A stretch of 64,000 nt of DNA from Methanomicrobiaceae archaeon (GTDB lineage: Archaea; Halobacteriota; Methanomicrobia; Methanomicrobiales; Methanomicrobiaceae). Positions 63,588-64,000 of this stretch are shown piece after piece (the stretch's first letter is position 1; each line of letters starts with the position of its first letter). Under the pieces are notes generated by a model. The model did not search any database, was not told where the DNA came from, and worked only from the letters and a program-made list of their open reading frames with translations. The stretch covers positions 124,001 to 188,000 of the forward strand of contig JARVGI010000001.1 of assembly GCA_029762625.1 (NCBI GenBank), read 5' to 3'. The position numbers and the translations under genes are program-made.

Positions 63588-64000
63588 TCATCTCGGCTGG
63601 ATGAACCAGCCCGTGCAGGTGCTATCGAGAATGCCGGAATCGTTTTTCGCCGTGAGAAGGCTGACTGTGACCATGGCAACGAAGGAGAGGACGAGCGCAT
63701 AGAAGCTGAAATGCATCGGCACGGGTGTGACGTACTGGTGCCAGTAGCCGAATACCCCGGCACTCACCAGCCCGATGCTCATGCTGGCGATGGCCCCCTG
63801 CCGGGTCGCTCCCCTCCAGTAAAGCCCTGCAAGCAGCGGCACGGCAAAAGTGGCAAGCATCACGCCGATTCCCATCCATATCAGCCATGCCAGCATGGGC
63901 GGCGGGTTCACCGCAAGCAGAAGCGTCCCTCCTGCCGCAGCCACCACCGAGACTTTGCTGACCATGAGCACCTCCTTGTCCGAGGCAGAAGGCCGGAGGA
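63588..64000 (-). CDS. sodium:solute symporter, C-terminal part (truncated by window edge)
   Basis: The frame is open to the window end; about 137 residues of the C-terminus are seen, with three or more hydrophobic helices (MVSKVSVVAAAGGTLLLAV, MLAWLIWMGIGVMLATFAVPLLAGLYW, HFSFYALVLSFVAMVTVSLL). The pattern and the SDKEVLMVSK...LLAGLYWRGATRQGA segment are typical of SSS-family carriers (proline permease-like). The substrate cannot be told from the tail. The downstream 67 bases to the FAD gene are AT-rich. Confidence 0.8.
   Translation of the reverse strand, partial: LRPSASDKEVLMVSKVSVVAAAGGTLLLAVNPPPMLAWLIWMGIGVMLATFAVPLLAGLYWRGATRQGAIASMSIGLVSAGVFGYWHQYVTPVPMHFSFYALVLSFVAMVTVSLLTAKNDSGILDSTCTGWFIQPR

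Noticed and set aside
1-64000. tRNA genes, CRISPR arrays, insertion sequences, prophage or integrase sites
   Set aside because: None seen: no GTTCGAATC-type T-loop in the gaps, no regularly spaced repeats, no transposase or integrase frames. A tRNAscan-SE run would settle the tRNA question.

Overview
The window reads as chromosome of a methanogenic archaeon, most likely of the order Methanomicrobiales. The pointers are archaeal-only genes (archaeosine synthesis, aIF5A, PAN, aPelota, ABCE1, archaellum), a methanopterin-pathway gene (beta-RFAP synthase), a hydrogenase-type maturation protease, a methanogenesis-marker-like protein, and a CheF-containing chemotaxis operon joined to the archaellum genes. 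Coding DNA is GC-rich, and many genes are chained by ATGA or GTGA overlaps. Promoters are short AT-rich pockets, several only 25-35 nt upstream of the start codon.

Layout. 1-5580: uvrA(partial)-uvrC-uvrB excision-repair operon. 5594-11243: N-formylglutamate amidohydrolase, PspC protein, an unrecognised protein, an FKBP lipoprotein, an AdoMet-decarboxylase-like protein, and a predicted pentameric ligand-gated ion channel with a duplicated extracellular N-terminal region. 11323-16948: ACT protein-homoserine dehydrogenase-HTH/DDTD protein operon, hydrogenase-type protease, DUF169 protein, IMPase and NAD kinase. 17028-18271: aIF5A and agmatinase. 19371-34053: archaellum (arlB, arlCDE, arlG, arlF, arlH, arlI, arlJ), then an acidic membrane-anchored protein, cheF, cheY, cheB, cheA, cheC, cheD and a secreted beta-propeller protein. 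35561-40678: ABCE1, an EMC6-like membrane protein, RqcH/NEMF and aPelota, i.e. a ribosome-recycling and rescue neighbourhood.

40792-49187: FKBP, CYTH protein, metallophosphoesterase, radical SAM protein, aconitase-X small subunit (phosphomevalonate dehydratase), two convergent PAN paralogues flanking a DUF5804-like gene, MBF1, triosephosphate isomerase and an HTH-CBS regulator. About 49256-49590 (minus strand) is the RNase P RNA gene, recognised from its conserved core segments. 49625-53272: AMMECR1, tgtA, arcS. 53462-56188: an NfnAB/SudAB-like flavoprotein pair and a methyltransferase. 56202-60448: small membrane protein, beta-RFAP synthase, DUF2148 protein, a frameshifted pyridoxamine-kinase-like gene, a TPR protein and a small unknown. 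60532-63520: a three-gene glycan operon (FAD flavoprotein/UGM-like, GT4, GT2). The window ends inside a sodium:solute symporter.

The most unusual items are the archaeal pLGIC with tandem beta-rich extracellular domains, the uncharacterised acidic protein lodged between arlJ and cheF, the secreted propeller translationally coupled to cheD, the two adjacent PANs that both end in Met-Phe-X, and one TATA-like element apparently serving both RNase P RNA and AMMECR1. I saw no tRNA, CRISPR array, IS element or prophage. Everything here comes from reading the sequence; no database search was run.
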